A stretch of DNA of 64,000 nt from UBA1479 sp040218445. Its GTDB lineage: Bacteria; Pseudomonadota; Alphaproteobacteria; Rhodospirillales; Casp-alpha2. A program made the translations under genes and the position numbers. The notes beneath the pieces are model-generated. The model did no database searches. It was not told the origin of the DNA and saw only the letters and a program-made list of their open reading frames with translations. The stretch spans positions 186,001 through 250,000 of the forward strand of contig JAVJRK010000012.1 of NCBI GenBank assembly GCA_040218445.1, given 5' to 3'. The stretch's first letter is position 1. Every line of letters begins with the position of its first letter. This document shows positions 1-8,725 of the stretch, one piece after another.

Positions 1-1
1 C

Positions 2-733
2 GAGACGTCGATCCACATGGGCGTCATCCACTCGTCCCAGTACTACCCGGAACTGGATGCCACCCTGGTGCCCTATCTGTTCCAGAGTTACGACGCGGTG
101 AAGAAGTTCCTCGCCGGTCCCATCGGCAAGAAGATGGACGAGGCCCTTTTGCAAAAGGGCAACGCCGTGCGGCTTGGCTACTACTACCAGGGGGCTCGTT
201 GGACAAGCACCAAGAGCAAATCCTTTGAAACCGTCGACCAGTTGAAGGGCGTCAAGATCCGCATGCCCAAGATTCCCTTGTGGATCGACATCTGGAGCGG
301 CCTGGGTGCCACCATCGCCCCCATGCCGTCCAAGGAAGTGTTTTCCGCCATGCAGGCCGGTGTGATCGATGCCCAGGAAAACATGCTGTCCAACATCTGG
401 GGCCGTCGCCTGTACGAGGTTTCCGATTACCTGATCGCGACCAAGCACCAGCAAAGCTACATCACGGTCATGGCCAATCAGAAATTCTGGTCCAAGCTGT
501 CCGACGCCGAACGCACCGCCATACAAGGTGCCGTCGATACGGCCACCCAGGCCGCCGATGATGCTGCCTCGGCACTGAACGACAAGATCGTCAAGGACAT
601 CACCGCCAAGGGCGTCAAACTGGTCGAACCGAAACCGGCGTTCCGTGAAGCAGCCCTTCCGGTCGTCGAGAAAGCTGCACGCGAAACCCTCGCCCCAGGT
701 GTCTGGGACGAAGCGGTTAAAGCCAGCAATTAA
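2..733 (+). CDS. dctP: TRAP transporter solute-binding protein, DctP family (5' end outside window)
   Basis: C-terminal 243 residues of the periplasmic binding protein of a tripartite ATP-independent (TRAP) transporter, which delivers an organic acid or similar solute to the DctQM membrane complex. The frame is open at the left edge, so the signal peptide and first lobe are missing; the first in-window ATG at 17 is internal. Visible family marks are the LKGVKIRMP segment, whose arginine normally pairs with the substrate carboxylate, and GVIDAQEN, the family's usual GVxDGQEN. Fifteen bases separate it from dctQ, so dctP-dctQ-dctM is an operon. The substrate cannot be read from this fragment; C4-dicarboxylates, keto acids or aromatic acids are all possible. 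Confidence 0.93.
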   Translation, partial: ETSIHMGVIHSSQYYPELDATLVPYLFQSYDAVKKFLAGPIGKKMDEALLQKGNAVRLGYYYQGARWTSTKSKSFETVDQLKGVKIRMPKIPLWIDIWSGLGATIAPMPSKEVFSAMQAGVIDAQENMLSNIWGRRLYEVSDYLIATKHQQSYITVMANQKFWSKLSDAERTAIQGAVDTATQAADDAASALNDKIVKDITAKGVKLVEPKPAFREAALPVVEKAARETLAPGVWDEAVKASN

Positions 734-748
734 GGCAAAGCACACCCA

Positions 749-1261
749 ATGAACCGCGTGTTGAACCTCGTGGCGAGGGCCTCAATGGCCCTCGCCGCCC
801 TTTGTTTCGCCGGTTTCCTGCTGATGATTCTGGCGCAGGTCGGCTACCGCCATTTGGGCCTGTCCATGGTGTTCAGCGAGGATGCGGCACGCCTTCTGAA
901 CATCTACGCGGTGTTCCTGGGCTTGGTCATGGTCGTCCACCAAGGGGGCGATGTGCGCATCGACCTGATCGACCGGCTGATCGGCAATCGGCCCAGATTG
1001 CACGCGTTCTTCAAGGTATTTCACGCTCTGGTCGCCGTCATTCTGTTGTCCGCGGTGGCCTATGGATCGATTCTTTTGATGCAGTCGAACTGGGGCCTGG
1101 CCTTGCCGGCGATCCGCTTCCTGCATCAAGGCCATATTTACATGGCGCCGTTCATCGGCTGCCTTCTGGCCGGCATTCTCGCCGCATCCAAGCTCGCGGC
1201 CGCGCTTTCCGAACTGGCGGGCAAAGCCTCCATTCACACAAAATCGGAGCCACATACATGA
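749..1261 (+). CDS. dctQ: TRAP transporter small permease, DctQ family
   Basis: Small membrane subunit (170 aa) of the TRAP transporter. Four hydrophobic segments are visible, near residues 10-33, 45-65, 85-110 and 128-150. The stretch YAVFLGLVMVVHQGGDVRID is the usual DctQ core after the second helix, and family length is about 160-180. It couples the periplasmic binding protein to DctM. The start ATG lies 15 bases after the dctP stop and its TGA overlaps the dctM ATG (ATGA at 1258-1261), indicating translational coupling. Confidence 0.93.
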   Translation: MNRVLNLVARASMALAALCFAGFLLMILAQVGYRHLGLSMVFSEDAARLLNIYAVFLGLVMVVHQGGDVRIDLIDRLIGNRPRLHAFFKVFHALVAVILLSAVAYGSILLMQSNWGLALPAIRFLHQGHIYMAPFIGCLLAGILAASKLAAALSELAGKASIHTKSEPHT

Positions 1262-2547
1262 TCGCCGCAGGATGGTTAATGGCCGGTCTGATCGGCCTGT
1301 TGGTTCTAGGCGTATCGGCGGGGATCGCGCTGGGCGCGTCCAGCCTGGGCTATTTCGGGCTGACCCGCGGGATCGCGGAAATCCCCTATGAAATCATCAC
1401 CCAGCGTCTGGTAGGGACGATCAACTCATTTACCTTGCTGGCCATTCCCCTGTTTCTGTTCGTCGGCCACCTGATGAACGAGTCCGGCGCCACCACCCGG
1501 CTGTTCGGGTTCGCCAATGCATTGGTCGGCCATTGGCGGGGCGGCCTGGCCCAGGTCAATGTGCTGGCCTCGATGCTGTTCGCCGGCATGTCCGGATCCG
1601 GCACGGCCGACGCGGCCGGGCTTGGCGCCATCGAAATCAAAGCCATGCGCGAGGCCAAATACGACGACAAAACGACCATCGGGGTTACTGTCGGCAGCGC
1701 CCTGATCGGACCGATCATCCCGCCATCCATCGCGGCGATCCTATATGCCGTTCTGGCAGAGGTTTCACCCGCCGATGTTCTGCTGGCCGGAGCCATTCCA
1801 GGCCTTCTGATGGCGGCAGCCCTGATGATACTGGTCGCCTTCCTGGCACGACGCCGCAAACTGCCGTCGGAACCGTTCCCCGGATGGCACGCTTTGGGCC
1901 GCTCGTTCCGGGAATCGTTCTGGGCTCTTTTGACGCCGGTCATTCTGATCGGCGGCATTCTTGCGGGCTTCTTCACCGCAACGGAGTCCGCGGCCATCGC
2001 CGCCCTTTGGGCAACCATCGTGGCGATGGTGGTTTACCGCTCGGTGGGGCTGCGTGCGTTGGGAAGGGTGTTTTGGAAATCGGCATTCGATTCCGCGATC
2101 ATCATGTTCATCCTGGCATGCTCGGGCCTGTTCGGATGGATTTTGACCCGCGCCCGCCTGCCCCAGGGGATCGCCGATGCCATTTCAGGATTCACCACGG
2201 ATCCGACCTTGGTGATGATATTGATGATCGCCTTTCTACTGGTGATCGGCTGCTTCATGGCCGTGGCCGTATCGATCAATATTCTGACCCCGATCCTGGT
2301 TCCCATTGCGATCAGTGTCGGCATCGATCCCGTCCATTTCGGCGTGATTATGATCATGGTTTTGGTCATCGGCGAGGCGACACCGCCCTTCGGCATGGTG
2401 TTGTTCGTCATGACACGGATCGCCAACGTTCCATTCGATCTTGTGGTCAGGGCCTGCTGGCCCTTCCTGGCGACGATCTTTTTGGTCGTCATGGCCGTCT
2501 GGGCCCTCCCGGATCTGGCACTCTGGCTGCCCAGTATCGCCCGATAG
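1258..2547 (+). CDS. dctM: TRAP transporter large permease, DctM family
   Basis: Large permease (429 aa) that carries the solute using an ion gradient, normally sodium. About twelve hydrophobic helices fill the protein. Typical DctM blocks are AIPLFLFVGHLMNESG near residue 62, the glycine-rich MFAGMSGSGTADAAGLG and the IIPPSIAAILYAVL segment. I start it at the ATG in the ATGA overlap with dctQ; the open frame continues much further upstream (to 802) inside dctQ but that part is a shadow. It is the last gene of the transporter operon and is followed by a weak inverted repeat. Confidence 0.95.
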   Translation: MIAAGWLMAGLIGLLVLGVSAGIALGASSLGYFGLTRGIAEIPYEIITQRLVGTINSFTLLAIPLFLFVGHLMNESGATTRLFGFANALVGHWRGGLAQVNVLASMLFAGMSGSGTADAAGLGAIEIKAMREAKYDDKTTIGVTVGSALIGPIIPPSIAAILYAVLAEVSPADVLLAGAIPGLLMAAALMILVAFLARRRKLPSEPFPGWHALGRSFRESFWALLTPVILIGGILAGFFTATESAAIAALWATIVAMVVYRSVGLRALGRVFWKSAFDSAIIMFILACSGLFGWILTRARLPQGIADAISGFTTDPTLVMILMIAFLLVIGCFMAVAVSINILTPILVPIAISVGIDPVHFGVIMIMVLVIGEATPPFGMVLFVMTRIANVPFDLVVRACWPFLATIFLVVMAVWALPDLALWLPSIAR

Positions 2548-2560
2548 ACTTGCCCCGGCG

Positions 2561-2592
2561 CGGCACGCAATTCCTTACCCCACGCCGTGCCG
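2561..2592 (+). terminator. Possible weak terminator after dctM
   Basis: CGGCACG (2561-2567) pairs with CGTGCCG (2586-2592) around an 18-base loop. Only a short T-containing run (cttgtttc) follows, so termination may be inefficient or factor-dependent. Confidence 0.3.
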
Positions 2593-2644
2593 GGACTTGT
2601 TTCGGATATGCCTTCGCCACAAACCGGGCGTTCCGTAGATCACA

Positions 2645-3079
2645 GTGGGTTTGTGTTTCCCCTGGGGTTTCGACTACGATCTCAACACCAATTTAGGGAT
2701 CGGACTGATATGGCGAAAATTGTTGATCGTGGATGACGACGAGCTTTCGGCGCGCTTCTTCGGCGAGGTTCTGACTTCCATGGGCCACCAGGTTGCCGCC
2801 ATCGGCAGTGCTGTCCACGCCTTTGACGCCATCGCCCATGACACCCCCGACCTGATCCTGATGGATTTGGAAATGCCGGACATGAACGGTGTCGATGCAA
2901 CCCGTCAGCTTAAGAACAATCCGGTCACCCAGGGCATTCCCGTGGTGATCCTGACCGCCCACCCGGAAGCCCAGGCCTTTGAAGAGGTTTCCATGGCCGG
3001 TGCCGACGGATATCTGAACAAACAAAGCGACCGGCCGACGATCGAGGCCGCGATCAACAAGGCCCTTCCCGGCTCTTAA
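2645..3079 (+). CDS. Single-domain response regulator (REC, CheY-like)
   Basis: A stand-alone receiver domain. KLLIVDDDE gives the acidic pocket, LILMDLEMPDMNG carries the phospho-acceptor aspartate, VVILTAH the conserved Thr, and the lysine occurs in GADGYLNKQ. No output domain follows, so it should act by protein contact in a phosphorelay. The start is unclear. The in-frame ATG at 2645 adds about 25 residues that do not look like a REC domain. The ATG at 2710, which has a fair ribosome site (AGGGATCGG) and would read MAKI as many REC proteins do, is in a different frame and stops after eight codons. One extra base just after it would join the two. No partner kinase is adjacent. Confidence 0.8.
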   Translation: MGLCFPWGFDYDLNTNLGIGLIWRKLLIVDDDELSARFFGEVLTSMGHQVAAIGSAVHAFDAIAHDTPDLILMDLEMPDMNGVDATRQLKNNPVTQGIPVVILTAHPEAQAFEEVSMAGADGYLNKQSDRPTIEAAINKALPGS

Positions 3080-3134
3080 TCCCCTCCTCTCCCTTCCGAA
3101 TTTCACGGCATCACGCGCCCGCTCAGAGCCTGCT

Positions 3135-3170
3135 TCCGGAATATATCTTGACATCAAGATATATTCCGGA
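3135..3170. promoter_or_regulatory. Perfect 17-bp inverted repeat, probable MarR operator
   Basis: TCCGGAATATATCTTGA (3135-3151), a 2-base centre CA, then its exact reverse complement (3154-3170). It ends 12 bases before the marR ATG. The core ATCTTGACATCAAGAT has the form of operators bound by MarR-family dimers, and the embedded TTGACA at 3148-3153 could be a -35 box. Autoregulation of the downstream operon is inferred. Confidence 0.8.
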
Positions 3171-3182
3171 GACCTTCCCCCC

Positions 3183-3719
3183 ATGAAACATCCAGGTGAT
3201 CACGTCGACCGCATTCTGTCCGATTGGAATCGGGAACGCCCGGACCTGGACCTTGGGCCCATGGCCGTGGTCGGCCGGGTGCGGCGCCTCAACACCTTTT
3301 TCCTGCGCGGCATGGAAGAAACCTGGGCCGAGTTCGATCTGAACATGGCAAGCTTCGACGTGCTGTCCACGCTGCTGCGCGCGGGCCCACCCTACAGCCT
3401 GTCACCGGGCAACCTGATCGCCTCGACCATGGTGACCTCGGGGACCATGACCCACCGCATCGACCAGTTAGAACGCACGGGCATGGTGCGGCGGGAAAAG
3501 AACCGGGACGACGGGCGCGGTGTGGTCATTCATCTGACGGATCGCGGTCGCGTCCTGATCGAACAGGCCCTGGCCGCCCATATGGCGACACAAGCGCAGC
3601 TTGTTTCCAGTCTGTCGCAATCGGAGCAAGACACCCTGGTGGAATTGCTGAGGAAGATGCTGAACGCGTTCGAAACCCCCACCCCTTCAAAATCACCCGA
3701 CAGGAGCCACGGCGCATGA
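3183..3719 (+). CDS. MarR-family transcriptional regulator
   Basis: A 178-residue winged-helix regulator. LNMASFDVLSTLLRAGPP begins the DNA-binding fold. LIASTMVTSGTMTHRIDQLE is the recognition-helix region and GMVRREKNRDDGRGVVIHLT is the wing with the DxR motif. The long N-terminus (WNRERPDLDLGPMAVVGRVRRL) is the common alphaproteobacterial variant. It leads an operon of overlapping genes: its TGA overlaps the coxG ATG (ATGA at 3716-3719). A perfect palindrome sits just upstream. It most likely represses the operon until a pathway ligand, typically a phenolic or aromatic acid in this family, binds. The actual ligand is unknown. Confidence 0.93.
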   Translation: MKHPGDHVDRILSDWNRERPDLDLGPMAVVGRVRRLNTFFLRGMEETWAEFDLNMASFDVLSTLLRAGPPYSLSPGNLIASTMVTSGTMTHRIDQLERTGMVRREKNRDDGRGVVIHLTDRGRVLIEQALAAHMATQAQLVSSLSQSEQDTLVELLRKMLNAFETPTPSKSPDRSHGA

Positions 3720-4258
3720 TCATCGAGAACACGCTGGACCTGGCCCTTCCACCCGAAGATGCCTGGCGCACGCTGCTGAACATTCCCTTCGTCGCGCCCT
3801 GCCTACCCGGCACCAAGCTGACCAAGGTCATCGACGAACAAACGTTCGAAGGCATGGTGCAATTGAAGCTGGGGCCGGTCAGCCTGTCGTTTCGGGGCGA
3901 GGCCGTGATCGAGGACGTCGACCCGGACGCCATGAAGGTCCGCGTCGCGGCCAAGGGGCGCGAAGACCGGGGCCGCGGATCGGCCCATGCAACCGTCACC
4001 TTCCAACTGCATGAACAGAATGGCGGCACCCGGGTCGAGGCCGTAACCGACCTGAACCTGGCCGGCAGCATCATCCAATACGCACGCGGCGCCGGCGTAG
4101 TGACCAAGACGGCGCAGCAACTGGTCGACCAGTTCGCCGGCCGCCTGGCCAAGCGGATCGAAAGCGGAGAAGAGCCCGACGAAGAAGCGATCAAGGTCGG
4201 CTCTTTGTTGTGGCAGGGCCTGACGGCAAACTTTCGCAAGGACAAACAGGACGCATGA
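3716..4258 (+). CDS. coxG: CoxG-like SRPBCC protein (carbon monoxide dehydrogenase subunit G family)
   Basis: A 180-residue START/SRPBCC-fold protein of the CoxG family. These accompany molybdenum hydroxylases and have been linked to membrane tethering or maturation of the enzyme. Typical features are the opening MIIENTLDLALPPEDAWRTL, the PCLPGTKLTKV segment and the central KLGPVSLSFRGEAVIEDVD. The C-terminal amphipathic helix (TAQQLVDQFAGRLAKRI) is the expected membrane-contact part. Start and stop overlap marR and the FAD-subunit gene by 4 bases each, so it is translated as part of the operon. Confidence 0.9.
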   Translation: MIIENTLDLALPPEDAWRTLLNIPFVAPCLPGTKLTKVIDEQTFEGMVQLKLGPVSLSFRGEAVIEDVDPDAMKVRVAAKGREDRGRGSAHATVTFQLHEQNGGTRVEAVTDLNLAGSIIQYARGAGVVTKTAQQLVDQFAGRLAKRIESGEEPDEEAIKVGSLLWQGLTANFRKDKQDA

Positions 4259-5133
4259 AACCGGCCCCTTTCACCTATCACCGGGCGGAGACTTTGGCCC
4301 AGGCCGCCGAAATGGCGGCTGGCCTGGAAAATGCGCGCCTGTTGTCCGGCGGGCAGTCCCTGATGCCGATGATGAACCTACGCTACGTGGCGGTTGATCA
4401 TCTGATCGACCTCAACCCGGTCGCCGAACTTGCGGGCATTTCCGCCGACGGGCCGCGCATCACCATCGGCGGCATGACCCGCCAGCGCGCCGTGCTGGAA
4501 CATGACGGCCTGGCCCAACGCTGCCCGATCATCCAGGAAGCCCTTTCCTTCGTCGGCCATGTGCAGACCCGCAACCGGGGCACGGTCGGCGGATCGCTGG
4601 CCCACTTGGACCCGGCGGCGGAATTGCCGGGCATGGCTGCATTGTTGGATGCGGAAATCTCGATCACCAGCAAGGACGGCACCCGCACCGTCGCCATGGC
4701 GGATTACCCCCTGGGCTACATGACCCCCGATATCAACGAAGGTGAAATCCTATCCGCCGTCGCTTTCGATCCCTGGCCCCAAGGTCACGGCTGGGATTTC
4801 CGCGAATTCGCGCAACGTCACGGCGATTTCGCCATGGCGGGCGTGGGCAGCTTGATCCTGCTGGATAAAGCCGGAAAAATCGCCCGCGCCGCCATTGTAC
4901 TGATCGGCGTGGATGACGGGCCGCTCCGTCTGACCGAAGCCGAGAACATGCTGTGCGGCGAGACTCCGTCGGAGGACCTGTTCCGCGCGGCGGGGAGCCT
5001 GGCCGCCGGCCGGCCGATGGCAAGCGACGCCCTGGTCACGGAAGCCTACCGCCAGCATCTGGCGGGCGTTCTGCTGCGCCGGTCCCTTGCCAATGCCTGC
5101 GCCCGCGCCGAAAAGGAGATGTCCCATGCCTGA
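4255..5133 (+). CDS. FAD-binding (medium) subunit of a molybdenum hydroxylase
   Basis: CoxM/xanthine dehydrogenase family subunit M, 292 aa. It holds the FAD that receives electrons from the 2Fe-2S subunit. FAD contacts are visible in LLSGGQSLMPMMNLR near residue 30 and in TRNRGTVGGSLAHLDPAAEL near residue 105; a CO dehydrogenase flavoprotein C-terminal domain follows. The start is the ATG at 4255 in an ATGA overlap with coxG. The gene overlaps the iron-sulfur subunit gene by 8 bases, and the AAGGAG ribosome site for that gene lies inside this reading frame. Confidence 0.93.
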   Translation: MKPAPFTYHRAETLAQAAEMAAGLENARLLSGGQSLMPMMNLRYVAVDHLIDLNPVAELAGISADGPRITIGGMTRQRAVLEHDGLAQRCPIIQEALSFVGHVQTRNRGTVGGSLAHLDPAAELPGMAALLDAEISITSKDGTRTVAMADYPLGYMTPDINEGEILSAVAFDPWPQGHGWDFREFAQRHGDFAMAGVGSLILLDKAGKIARAAIVLIGVDDGPLRLTEAENMLCGETPSEDLFRAAGSLAAGRPMASDALVTEAYRQHLAGVLLRRSLANACARAEKEMSHA

Positions 5134-5626
5134 CGGCCTCACCAAACGCACCGTATCCATGACGGTCAACGGCCAGGACATGACCGCCGAGGTCGAGGAC
5201 CGTTATTCCCTGGCCGATTTCCTGCGTCATGCCCTGGGTCTGACGGGCACGCATCTGGGCTGCGAACACGGGGTCTGCGGTGCCTGCACCGTATTGGTCG
5301 AGGGCGAGGCCGTGCGCGGCTGCCTGATGCTGGCGGTCCAGGCAGAAGGATGCCAAGTCACCACCATCGAAGGCCTGGCAAACGGCGACGGCAGCCTGAG
5401 CCCCCTGCAACAGGCCTTCATGGACAACCACGGCCTGCAATGCGGGTTCTGCACGCCGGGCATCCTGACGACCCTGACGGCCTATCTGCGCGACCATCCG
5501 GATGCGGATGAGCCTGAATTGCGCGAAGCCCTATCCGGCAACATCTGCCGCTGCACGGGGTATGACACCATCGTGCGCGCGGCGCTGGCCGCCGCCGAAA
5601 CCCTGCGCCAAGGAGCCAAGGCATGA
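5126..5626 (+). CDS. 2Fe-2S (small) subunit of a molybdenum hydroxylase
   Basis: CoxS/xanthine dehydrogenase family small subunit, 166 aa. The N-terminal ferredoxin-type cluster is bound by GCEHGVCGACTVLVEG, and the C-terminal cluster by CGFCTPGI and GNICRCTGYD. It passes electrons from the molybdenum site to FAD. I chose ATG 5126, preceded by AAGGAG at 5112-5117, because upstream codons in the same frame read poorly and overlap the FAD subunit gene. The stop overlaps the large-subunit ATG (ATGA at 5623). Confidence 0.94.
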   Translation: MPDGLTKRTVSMTVNGQDMTAEVEDRYSLADFLRHALGLTGTHLGCEHGVCGACTVLVEGEAVRGCLMLAVQAEGCQVTTIEGLANGDGSLSPLQQAFMDNHGLQCGFCTPGILTTLTAYLRDHPDADEPELREALSGNICRCTGYDTIVRAALAAAETLRQGAKA

Positions 5627-7965
5627 GTTCGACCGCCTTCGTCGGCCAGCGCGTCAAGCGCCTGGAAGACCCCGACCTTCTGACCGGCCGGGGCCAGTTC
5701 CTGGATGATCTGAAACTGCCGGGCCTGCTGGAAGCCGCTTTCGTGCGCAGCCCCTTCGCCCATGCGACCTTCACCGACATCGATGCGGAAGAAGCCCGCG
5801 CCATGCCGGGCGTGCATGCCGTGCTGACGGCCAAGGACCTGCCGGAGGAAATGCAGGGCAAGCGCATCCTGCTGCAGGTACCGCATCCGGAAATCACCTA
5901 TTCCGTGACGCAGGAACCCCTCGCATCCCAGGAAGTCTGTTTCGTCGGCGAAGCCGTCGCCGTGGTCATCGCCGACAGCCGCCATCTGGCCGAGGACGCA
6001 GCGGAGCGGGTGATCGTCGATTGGGAGCCGCTCGCCGCCGCCGGCCATTGCGAGACCGCGCTGAAACCGGGCGCCCCCGTGGTCCATAGCTGCATGACCG
6101 ACAACATCGCCGGGCGCCTGAACCTCGCGTTCGGCGATGTGGACGCAGCCTTCCGCAATGCGGCCCATGTGATCAAGGAACGGTACGAACCCCATCGCGG
6201 TACCGGCCATCCCATGGAATGCCGGGGGGTGGCAGCGGTCTACGATTTGGTGGGCGACGCCTTCCGCATCTGGTCATCGACCCAGACGCCCCATAACACC
6301 CAGCGTGCCCTGGTCGATATGTTCAGCCTGTCGGAAGACAACGTGCGTGTCATCACGCCGGATGTGGGCGGCGGCTTCGGGCCCAAGAACCAGGTCTATC
6401 CGGAAGAACTGGTCATCCCCGCCGTGGCCCGCATGTTGGGACGGCCCGTGAAATGGGCCGAGGACCGGCGCGAGCATTTTCTGACCACCACCCAGGAACG
6501 GGATCAGGTCTGGGACATTTCCGCCGCCGTCGATAAGGACGGAAAATTCCTGGGTGTGAAAGGCACGTTGATCCACGACGCGGGGGCTTACCTGCCCTGG
6601 GGCATCATCATGCCCTATATCTCGGCGACCACTCTGCCGGGTCCGTATAAGCTTCCGGCCTACCGCATGGCGGTGACCGTCGCCTTCACCAACCTGGTCC
6701 CAACCACGCCCCTGCGGGGTGCCGGCCGGCCCCAGGCCGTGTTCGCCATGGAACGGCTGATGGACGCCGTGGCCAAGGAATTGAACATGGATCCGGCGGA
6801 GGTCCGCCGCCGCAATTTCATCCAGGCATCGGACATGCCCTATGACATGGGCCTGACCTATCGCGACGGGGCACCCGTGATGTACGACACGGGCGATTAC
6901 CCCGAAGCCCAGGCACAAGCCCTGGCCAAGGCCGGATATGACGACTTCCCGGCCCGCCAAAAGGCCGCCTTGGCCAAGGGGCGGCACATCGGTATCGGCA
7001 TCGGCAACTATGTGGAAGGCACGGGCCTGGGCCCGTTCGAAGGGGCCACCGTGCGCATCCTGACCAACGGGCGGGTGGCGATCTATACCGGCGCGGCGGC
7101 GGCGGGGCAGGCACACCGCACAACCCTGGCGCAGATCTGCGCCGACGAAATGGGCGTTAACGTGACCGACATCGACGTGGTCGGCGGCGATACGGGCGTG
7201 ATGCCGCGCGGTGCGGGCACCTATGCGTCCCGCATCACCGTCAACGCGGGGTCATCCGTCCGCCAGGCATCGGCAGAACTGCGCGGCAAGGCTTTGGCAC
7301 TGGCCGCCGCCAAGTTCGACGTAAAGCCCGAGGATGTGGAACTGACCTACGGCGCCGTGCGCATCAAGGGCGAACAGGGTGACAGCGTATCCTTCGAGGA
7401 ACTGGCCAAGATGACCAGCGGCATGCCCGGTTACGCCCTGCCCAAGGGCGTCAAGCCGGATTTGGAAGCATCGGGATATTTCACCCCGCCGCAGGCGACC
7501 TATTCCAACGGCAGCCATGTCGCCGAGGTCGAGATCGACCCGGAAACGGGCCAGATCACAATCGTGAAATACACCGTGGTCCACGATTGCGGCACGGTCA
7601 TCAACCCCATGCTGGTCGACGGCCAGGTTCAGGGCGGGGTCGCCCATGGCATCGGCAATGCGATCCTGGAACGCATGGTGTTCGACGAAGACGCCAACCC
7701 CCTGACCACGACCTTCGCCGACTATCTGATGCCGACGGCGGAAATCGTGCCCGATTGCGACATCGTGCATATGGAAAGCCCGACGCCCCTGAACCCGCTG
7801 GGTGCCAAGGGCGCCGGCGAAGGCGGCACCATCCCCGCGCCCGCCGCCATCGTCGCGGCCGTGGAAAACGCGCTCACGCCCTTCGGCCTGCGCATCACCG
7901 ATTGTCCCATCACGCCGCAGCGCATCGTCGAACTGATCCGCGACACGGAACAACAGAATACATAG
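5623..7965 (+). CDS. Molybdopterin-binding (large) subunit, form II CoxL-like hydroxylase
   Basis: Catalytic subunit (780 aa) of a three-subunit molybdenum hydroxylase. Cofactor segments are GGGFGPKNQVYPEE near residue 248 and the C-terminal GAKGAGEGGTI, which carries the catalytic glutamate. The active-site loop reads PLRGAGRP, the form II pattern, not the AYxCSFR loop of true aerobic CO dehydrogenase. It therefore should hydroxylate an organic compound with water as oxygen donor, not oxidise CO. Downstream hydratase and hydrolase genes fit a ring-degradation or side-chain pathway. No molybdenum-cofactor insertion factors (CoxD/E/F types) are seen in the window. The substrate is unknown. Confidence 0.93.
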   Translation: MSSTAFVGQRVKRLEDPDLLTGRGQFLDDLKLPGLLEAAFVRSPFAHATFTDIDAEEARAMPGVHAVLTAKDLPEEMQGKRILLQVPHPEITYSVTQEPLASQEVCFVGEAVAVVIADSRHLAEDAAERVIVDWEPLAAAGHCETALKPGAPVVHSCMTDNIAGRLNLAFGDVDAAFRNAAHVIKERYEPHRGTGHPMECRGVAAVYDLVGDAFRIWSSTQTPHNTQRALVDMFSLSEDNVRVITPDVGGGFGPKNQVYPEELVIPAVARMLGRPVKWAEDRREHFLTTTQERDQVWDISAAVDKDGKFLGVKGTLIHDAGAYLPWGIIMPYISATTLPGPYKLPAYRMAVTVAFTNLVPTTPLRGAGRPQAVFAMERLMDAVAKELNMDPAEVRRRNFIQASDMPYDMGLTYRDGAPVMYDTGDYPEAQAQALAKAGYDDFPARQKAALAKGRHIGIGIGNYVEGTGLGPFEGATVRILTNGRVAIYTGAAAAGQAHRTTLAQICADEMGVNVTDIDVVGGDTGVMPRGAGTYASRITVNAGSSVRQASAELRGKALALAAAKFDVKPEDVELTYGAVRIKGEQGDSVSFEELAKMTSGMPGYALPKGVKPDLEASGYFTPPQATYSNGSHVAEVEIDPETGQITIVKYTVVHDCGTVINPMLVDGQVQGGVAHGIGNAILERMVFDEDANPLTTTFADYLMPTAEIVPDCDIVHMESPTPLNPLGAKGAGEGGTIPAPAAIVAAVENALTPFGLRITDCPITPQRIVELIRDTEQQNT

Positions 7966-7977
7966 GAGGACACCCGA

Positions 7978-8718
7978 ATGAGCGACATCAGCGACCGTTT
8001 CCGCGTCGACCGTGACGGCCCCGTCGCCCGCGTGACCCTGTGCCAAGGGGCGGAGGGCAACACCCTGGCCCCGCCGGATATGCACGCGATCGGCGCAGCC
8101 ATCCGTGCGGAAGGGTCGGACAAGACCGTGAAGTTGGTGGTCGTGACCGGCGAAGGGGATGATTTCTGCCTGGGCCGGCGCATCGTTCCGGGCATCACGC
8201 CGCCCGCCAACGCGCGGGAATTCCGCGAACGGGTGGCCGATGCCATCCTGGGTGTCTACGAAAACCTGCGCATGACGCCGGTGCCGGTTCTGACCGCCGT
8301 GCAGGGCCGGGCCAAGGGGTTCGGCTGCGCCTTCGCCGCCCAGGCCGACGTGACCATCGCCGAGGACCGGGCCCGGTTCTCCATGCCGGAAATGGACGGC
8401 AACCTGCCGCCGACCCTGGCGATATCCGCCGCCCTGCCGAAAATGCCGGCCAAGGCGGTGCTCGACATGGTTCTGACCCGGGATGAGATTTCCGCCGATC
8501 AGGCCTTCGCCCATGGGCTGATTTCCCGCATCGCACCCGCGGGCGGGCTGGCCGATGCGCTCGAAGCCTATATCGCCAAGCTGGCCGACCGGGACCGCGA
8601 TGCCCTGGTCGCCATCAAGGAATACATGCGTCTGGCGCCGACCATGGACCTGGCCGGGCAGGCACGCTACGGCGCCAATCTGATTTCCGTTGAAATGACC
8701 TCGCAAGCAAAGGACTGA
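7978..8718 (+). CDS. Enoyl-CoA hydratase/isomerase family protein
   Basis: A 246-residue crotonase-fold protein, with a strong AGGAGG ribosome site 9 bases before the ATG. The oxyanion-hole strands are VKLVVVTGEGDDFCLGR (residues about 41-57) and AVQGRAKGFGCAFAAQADVTI near residue 105. The usual second catalytic acid region reads FSMPEMDGNLPP, so one glutamate appears kept (PEMDG) but the classical hydratase pair is not obvious. It could hydrate, isomerise or hydrolyse a CoA thioester or a related ring-cleavage product. It lies 12 bases after the hydroxylase operon genes and is surely cotranscribed. Confidence 0.88.
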   Translation: MSDISDRFRVDRDGPVARVTLCQGAEGNTLAPPDMHAIGAAIRAEGSDKTVKLVVVTGEGDDFCLGRRIVPGITPPANAREFRERVADAILGVYENLRMTPVPVLTAVQGRAKGFGCAFAAQADVTIAEDRARFSMPEMDGNLPPTLAISAALPKMPAKAVLDMVLTRDEISADQAFAHGLISRIAPAGGLADALEAYIAKLADRDRDALVAIKEYMRLAPTMDLAGQARYGANLISVEMTSQAKD

Positions 8719-8725
8719 CCGACCC

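Noticed and set aside
5623..7965. Annotation as carbon monoxide dehydrogenase
   Set aside because: The active-site loop is PLRGAGRP, not AYxCSFR, so CO oxidation is unlikely.
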